From contig CM053331.1 in assembly GCA_028583605.1 (NCBI GenBank), positions 15,422,857-15,486,856 on the forward strand: 64,000 nucleotides of DNA, written 5' to 3'. Below are positions 58,224-64,000 of this stretch, piece by piece (the stretch's first letter is position 1; the number at the start of each line of letters is the position of its first letter). Source of the stretch: Dastarcus helophoroides (Eukaryota > Arthropoda > Insecta > Coleoptera > Bothrideridae). The translations under genes and the position numbers were made by a program. A model generated the notes under the pieces. It was given only the letters and a program-made list of their open reading frames with translations. It did not search any database and had not been told where the DNA came from.

Positions 58224-58920
58224 ACAGGCTGATTCAAAACTCGATGCACAAATTTTAAGGGCGTATTTTTGAGGCAAAATAAGAATTTTTCTTATAACTA
58301 GGTGTCCTGAAATCCACTCCCTCCGAGTGATTATCTCCGGTAGAAGAGTGCAGCGTTGTATCGGGGAGGAAGCGGCGGCGGCATTTTCAATATTTGTTCT
58401 AAAATAATTAATACATATTATTAAAAATTCTAAAATGCTCCCTGGTCTTAGTTACATTTTAATGATGATTATTTTATAATACTCTTCTATAGTTCAATAC
58501 TATTTTATTTCAAACGGTCAGTTGTATAAAAAAATGCAAGAAATCAAAATTTTAAATTTTTTTACAACCAACTAGATGATCTTATAAAAATTTTGAGTTT
58601 CCCAATGGGAACGTAAAATTTTGGCCATGGAAAGTGTAAATCCCCTTTCATTCCCCTTAAGTTACGTTTACAGTATTTTTAAATTCAAAAAATAAATAGA
58701 GGACTCATAGAAATAGGGACTTTCACATTTTTGGATGATTTCATCTCTCTCTATTACAGTTATTGATCAAAGAAAAATTTGACGATTTTTCTGCGCAAAT
58801 TACGTTAGCTGTAAGTCGAAGGGGGTGCATTTTAGAACACATTATTATATAAAGAAAAATTCTTATTTTGATTCTAAAAATACGCTCCTCAAATTTGTAC
58901 ATCTAATTTTGAATCACCCT
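58224..58920. mobile_element. family E element with about 105-bp inverted ends
   Basis: Left CAGGCTGATTCAAAACTCGA, then GCGTATTTTTGAGGCAAAAT and AGAATTTTTCTTATA, faces inverted right AGGGTGATTCAAAATTAGAT, then GCGTATTTTTAGAATCAAAAT and AGAATTTTTCTTTATA. Interior (about 480 bp) non-coding. A truncated relative lies at 45322-45540. Confidence 0.7.
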
Positions 58921-59679
58921 TCCACTTTTTAATGCACTTTTGAGAAGTTAACACGTACCAGTGTTGCCCATATTAATTTATTACGTTGTTCATTTTTTAA
59001 TGGCTTTAATAGTTTTTAGTTTGTGGTGAAATATTTGTTTGCTGAATCGATGAGGATAAGTTTAAAACTGCTGTTCTTAAGTTAAAGTGTGTAATTCGTA
59101 TCACTATTGCAATGTTTTTCATGAAATATTTCTGTAGGAGAAAACAGTCCGGGTTGTACCAACTTGAACTCTTCGATACTAATTAAATTCTTTGCAATGA
59201 ACTGTAAGCAGTTTTGAACTCAAAATGTTTCTTCAAAATATTCAGTTTTCAGAGGCTCGGGTTGTAGCAAGAAGATGCGTGTAATATTATTAATCTTTAA
59301 TTACTTTAATAAATAGAAATAATATAATGGAGTCTTTTATGAATGAAAGTATGAGGATTTTTATGTTTTCTGATAAGCTGGCTTGCCTGAGCTGCCGTAT
59401 TTGACGCGGGTTCAACATAGAAACCAGGAAGATTCATAAATAAATTAAAGAATCTGTTGCTTTTTCTTTAAGGAGATCATCATTAAATACATTTGCTTCA
59501 GTTATTGTCAATTTGCAAAAAAAAGTTAACGATAATAATAATTGCCAACGTCCTTTCAGTTTGAATCCAAAAATAAAACTTATTTTCCAAGTACTACAAT
59601 ACTCATTCATTCGCCTGTGATTTGGTTACCAGATTTTTTAAAAACAAGAATCAAGCGCGCCAAGAGCCAGTCCAGCTCG
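58921..59679. other. no gene recognised
   Basis: AT-rich, no frame or repeat pairing supported. Confidence 0.4.
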
Positions 59680-61550
59680 CAGAATTAGAGTTCCGCACTA
59701 ATTACTAGAGTAAAATCAATAATCCAAATTAAATCATTTTTACTTATGTGTGAATATTGAAATCTTATCCAAATTTTCTCGTATAACATTTCAAATATAA
59801 AAAAAGTGTCTTTTTTTTGAAATACACACTTTTTTTTACAAATGGTCTCCACATTAATGGAACTGGAGACTATGTTGATAATGTCTCAAATAGAAAGCGT
59901 TCATTCGTAATGTGACAATGACAACACCACAGTTTCTCTGGTGCTTGTGTACCTAATAAATCTGTGGTACCACCGAAAATATCGATCTAAATGAAATAAT
60001 GTAAAGGACAAATTTGATCTGCACTCTACTCTTCAGCTAAAGTTTTTTATTTGAAGAAAATTAACAATATATAGGTCAAAAAGGCTTAGAAAGCTAGCAT
60101 CTAGTTTTATATAAAATATTTTTACCTCAACAACTATTAGGATATCCAAAAAACCTGCAATTTTTCGATAATTTATGACCTAATATCCTATCTAAATTTC
60201 ATCTTTGGAAACCTAATATGAGAACAGGAGGCAATGATCATTTCGTGCAAATTTGAAGCTATATCTTTAGGACCATAAGACCAAAAATTATAAAAACAAT
60301 AATAGGATCCTTAAAGGTAGTTTTTTCTAACGGTACCTACTTAAAACTTGATTTTTGGCTGATCAAATTAACCCCCCATTTTATTATAATATATTTGGCA
60401 TTATTTGCTTAGATCAGCGAGAACTAATACTGTGCCAAATTTCATTTTCCTTCGTTACTTAGTTTAGTTTTAATTAGTTTTCGAAAATAAAAGCCTTTGT
60501 TGCGGGCGGACTAACACGGGAGTAGTGATGCATAAAACAAGATTTCTTGTATTGCTCGTCAACTTCTTGTCTTGTCTTTCTAAACAAAGCAAGAAGTTGT
60601 TTTACCTCTTCTCTTGCCAATTTCTTGCTGGGTTGATTCTTGTCTTACTAGCAAGGATCTTGGTACTTTCCTGTTCTTGATGGTTTGTTTAATTTACTCA
60701 TAATCAACAACAAAACAGCTTCAGAATTAACTGCGACACAATGAATTTATAAAGTACATTGTCTATAAACAATGCGGATGAATTAAAAGGACAAATTTTA
60801 GAAGTGGATCCCATAAAACTCTTATGAAGGAGCTACGTGCAGCCAGGACCATAATTTTAAAATATTATAAAAAAACCACTTGAATCTGTTATGTTGCAAT
60901 GGCATAAAAACATTACACTTTGAACAAATTGTACGAAATGGCAATTTGACCAAACTTATAAAGAGAATTATTTTCTTGTAAAAAAATAATGCTCCCTCCC
61001 CATCTGTTTCAAATTCGTGTGCGTTTAATATCTTCAATGGAGTTGAAGATGAATAGTGGAAGATGTTAGTCGGATATTAAATCAACCAAAACTCAAGAAT
61101 CCTTTTCAATATCCAACTAGACAGGAAATTGATAGTTATTGTAATATTGGGAAGCGAAAGAGAATACGAATATTGTTGACTGATTGTGCAAACTTGAAAA
61201 TTCTTATTCAATCATACTAAAAATAGTGATGGTTATTACATAGTATAATGATCAAAGACTGTCCCATTAGAGAGACTATTTCTTTTAGCCTCGCCTATTA
61301 TAAGAAAATATTGAAAAACACCAAAAAATCTTATTTTTTCCTTATTTTTTGACAAGAAGCCTTGCTCTTGCTAAGAGACCTTCTTGTCTTGTTTTTGCTC
61401 AGACATTTCTTGTCTTGTTCTTGCAGCAAGAACAAGGAAAAGCAAGACAAGAACAAACAATTTGTGAAACTCTACACAACAGTGTGATTACAAGGGTTCC
61501 GTTTTTTATTTTTAAGGTACGGTACCCTAATATTATAAAAATTTGGACTT
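59680..61550 (+). repeat. interspersed repeat family D, copy 2, split by hAT
   Basis: Aligns with 22745-23090 and 25012-25560 (see copy 1). The 3' part GATTACAAGGGTTCCGTTTTT then GGTACGGTACCCTAA resembles an inverted GGGTTCCGT/ACGGAACCC end known from a widespread insect Helitron-like repeat; that identification is tentative. Interrupted by a hAT element at 60523-61474. Confidence 0.6.
60523..61474. mobile_element. non-autonomous hAT element with CAAGA-rich ends
   Basis: Starts TAGTGATGCATAAAACAAG, a hAT-type end, and stops at a CTCTA. Flanks CACGGGAG (60515-60522) and CACAACAG (61475-61482) agree at 5 of 8 bases. The other copy of the host repeat has the uninterrupted site CACGAGAGTGAGATTAC at about 25485, which confirms both borders. 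Both ends are packed with CTTGTCTTG/CAAGACAAG/CTTGCT words, as expected of repeated transposase-binding sites. The minus frame 60822-61037 inside resembles no transposase. Confidence 0.75.
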
Positions 61551-61619
61551 TCGTATGGGAACTTTATTTTTTCCAAACATTTATGTGTCGAACAATAAAT
61601 GGATTATTTAAATGTTTGT

Positions 61620-62673
61620 CAAAATTCCAAAGTTAAACTTGAAGACGAAAATGAATTTGGTAAATTTTTTTATAACTTTCCAATTCTTCTGTGGTAAAAC
61701 TAGAATTTGTTTTCATGAATTTCGAGTTTTTCTAAAAATTATAACCATTTCCTCAATATTCCCAATTTGTATGTAAGAAATAATTGAACCTGAAATTTTT
61801 GGTATTCATTCAAATTTTAGTCGATTCTTAACCTAAATAATGAATATTAAACATAATTAAACTTTTAGTATTGATCCAAATTTGAATTCACACTTCGTTA
61901 CAATATTTAATTACTCATAGAATTTCAAAGAAATGTTTGGTTTTTTCTTCCAGATTAAATTTTTAAAATTCCAGAAGTAACTCCTATGTTTAAGATCCTT
62001 TCCTGGAAATTTTTACTTCTTCTCGGCAACTACAGTTTGCAGTTTTTGTTTTTTGGCAATTTTGAAAATCCAAGTTCTTTTTGGAAAGATTGCCTTATTT
62101 ACTCAAAATTTTCGTTTTTTGTTAATTGGTTTCTGACTTCACCATTTTTAGACCCAAAAATTCGAATTTGTTATAATAAATTTGGATCCTTTCTTCTGAA
62201 TTTCGAATTTTTAAAATTTCCTATATTCCAGATTTTGAAGTTCAAAATTTCGACTATTTTATCGAACTTTGCTTAAGATTGAAATGCAAAATTTTGAAAA
62301 AATATCAAAATTTAAAAAATTTTGAATGGAAGTCGGTTTTAATTTGAGAATCAAAGTATTAAGAAACAAGTTAAAATTTTAAATTCCAGTCTAGAATTTC
62401 AGGCAAAAACCAAGGAATTAAAAAAAATACATTTATGTACATCAAAATTGGTTTATAATACACTCTTGGATTTTAAAATTCAGAATACGACTATTTTAAG
62501 TTTGTTCTTTTTACATTTCTGTTTTAATGTATAAACGATCTTGCTGAAAATTGAAACTTGTTTATGTTTGAGAAAAAAAATCGACGTGTTAACATTAAAG
62601 GCGATGTTGCGAAAAAAAAAGCCGAAATTTAAATTGGAAAATCGACTTTTGAAGATAAAAATATGGTCCTATT
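61620..62673 (-). repeat. degenerate AT-rich repeat block, mainly T-rich on plus
   Basis: Units such as TCATGAATTTCGAGTTTTTC and TGAATTTCGAATTTTTAAAA, changing to A-rich after about 62280. The frame 61986-62276 (Phe/Leu/Ser-rich) is compositional. Confidence 0.5.
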
Positions 62674-62817
62674 CAGTGGTGTGACTAACCCGTAGCTCGC
62701 GAGCAGCATATGGCTTGTAGTAACTTTTGATCTGGCTCGTTTTAATCGTTTCAAACCCTGGTAGTGCGGCTCGCTTAGTAATTTGGCTCCAATCGGCTAA
62801 AAGATAGGGCACCACTG
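62674..62817. mobile_element. 144-bp hAT MITE
   Basis: Starts CAGTGGTGTGACTAACCC then GTAGCTCGCGAGCAGC and ends GGGCACCACTG, with internal ATGGCTTG and GCGGCTCGC words. This resembles CAGTGGT...TGGCTCGCGAGCC ends of Charlie-type hAT elements. The outer 8 bases GTCCTATT and GTGTAATT agree at 5 of 8 positions, suggestive of an old target duplication. It interrupts a degenerate AT repeat block. Confidence 0.65.
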
Positions 62818-64000
62818 GTGTAATTTAATCTAAACAATTTGGTAAATAACCAATTTTCATGAAATAAAAATGTTTCTTTTTGGTTTTAAAAAATAGTCAA
62901 AATTTATAAAAATAAATCTACATTAAAGTTTAAAATCTACAATTTTTTTGGGCTTCATATTTTTTTTAATTATTTTCTTTCAATTTCAGTTCTGCATTTT
63001 TGACTCTAAAATCTTAAATTTAATTAAATCTGAATTTCTAAACTTAACTTCAAACTGACAAGTTTCGATTATTTTTTCCCAATTTTAAGTTTACTCTGAA
63101 AAGTATGATTCTTTATTAGACTATAAAAGTGTGTTAGCCTGAGAACAAAAATAAAGTAAAAACATTGAGATTTATATATGGAAATTTTAAAATTTTTGAA
63201 AAATAATTGAAATTTCGAAAAAAACGTCAAATAATAGAGTTCAGAGTCAAAATACCGATAATTTTTGTAAAGTTGGTTTTAGAAACCTTTATTTTATTAT
63301 TACTTTATTTTAATATTTAAAATAAATTTAAAAAAACAGATCTAAATTCGAAATTTTGAGAAAAATCAAAACTCTGATAAAGAATTCCAATTTTATAAAT
63401 TCTTAATTTTAAAATGAAAGTCGAAATTTCGAAAATCAAGTAATAAGCAAAATTTAATTGTTTACGCTCAAAAGTTTTGATCGAAATTTGCAAAATCTCC
63501 AAATTTTTGTTTGGAATTTTGATTTTATAATCCATCTTTAGATCTAGATTAAAGCGGAGATTTGGGGATGAAAAGAATCTTTAAATTTCGAGCTAAAGCT
63601 TTATCTTTAATTTCTAATATTGTATTTTCCTTAAAATAATATTTTATATTTAGTTTCAAATTTAATGTCCAAATTTTTGTTTAAGTTTTAAATGCGACAC
63701 TAAAGGGTATTGAAATTTTGAGAAAAAAGACACATTTATTAAATCCAAAGTTCGAGTTTTCATAATTTATTCTAGAAAGAAATACTAAAAATTATGAGTT
63801 GGTACCTTATTTCGAGCTTAACATTTTAATTTCGAAAACTCGCCCAAAATTTCGTCTTTCGTTTTTATTAAATTTTGAGAAAAATGTTGACTATCTTAAT
63901 GATAAAGCGGAAATTGTTGGAAAATTTTGTCATCATTTTTGAAAAAAGTCCGAACGAGATGTCCTATTTTATAAAATGATATATAGTAGGAATGTGATGA
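62818..64000. repeat. degenerate AT-rich repeat block, to window end
   Basis: Mixed-orientation units of the same family: GAAATTTCGAAAAAAACGTC, AAATTCGAAATTTTGAGAA and GAAAGTCGAAATTTCG. It continues to the right edge. Minus frame 63317-63535 is compositional. Confidence 0.55.

Overview
This window looks like AT-rich nuclear DNA from a repeat-laden arthropod, most likely an insect. No intact protein-coding gene can be supported. Evidence for an insect: Tc1/mariner, PIF/Harbinger, hAT and pogo-like DNA transposon relics; a MADF-BESS gene carried by the Harbinger element, as in Drosophila PIF elements; arthropod TCAGT initiators; and GT-AG introns. The order is not resolvable from sequence alone. 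The short ORFs are mostly chance reading frames, often in low-complexity AT repeats.

Layout. 0.6-0.8 kb: a short hairpin. 2.2-4.3 kb: a Tc1/mariner-superfamily element with about 330-bp inverted arms and a broken transposase. 4.5-5.5 and 9.07-10.16 kb: two copies of one foldback family. 7.5-8.6 kb: three copies of a roughly 370-bp unit, one inverted. 17.7-17.9 and 57.85-58.07 kb: two copies of a hairpin element, the second almost perfectly self-complementary. 20.3-20.8, 23.2-24.9, 25.7-26.6, 28.1-29.25, 32.6-33.55, 35.3-37.4 and 58.2-58.9 kb: further unrelated elements with inverted ends. 29.25-31.90 kb: a PIF/Harbinger element, followed by a short relative. 42.3-43.6 kb: a classical mariner with TA flanks. 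53.2-54.1 kb: a hAT relic with a BED zinc-finger fragment, an 8-bp target duplication and a pogo-like MITE nested in it. 22.7-25.6 and 59.7-61.6 kb: two copies of another repeat, each split by its own insertion. 62.7 kb: a 144-bp hAT MITE.

Between these lie about ten blocks, some 11 kb in all, of a degenerate AT-rich repeat whose recurring core is close to CGAAATTTTGA. It occurs on both strands, and two blocks are split by hAT insertions.

Possible host signals are few: a CpG-richer stretch at 55.8-56.2 kb with a TCAGT initiator and strong splice donors (candidate promoter and non-coding first exon), a TATA plus initiator promoter at 26.76-26.79 kb that may belong to a solo LTR, and two short conserved-looking peptides (12.8 kb plus strand, 18.2 kb minus strand).

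The most notable arrangement is in the Harbinger element. Its transposase (minus) and MADF-BESS gene (plus) are interleaved: the second exon of each lies inside the intron of the other. Both introns are canonical and restore family-typical reading frames. Both genes are now broken by stops or frameshifts.
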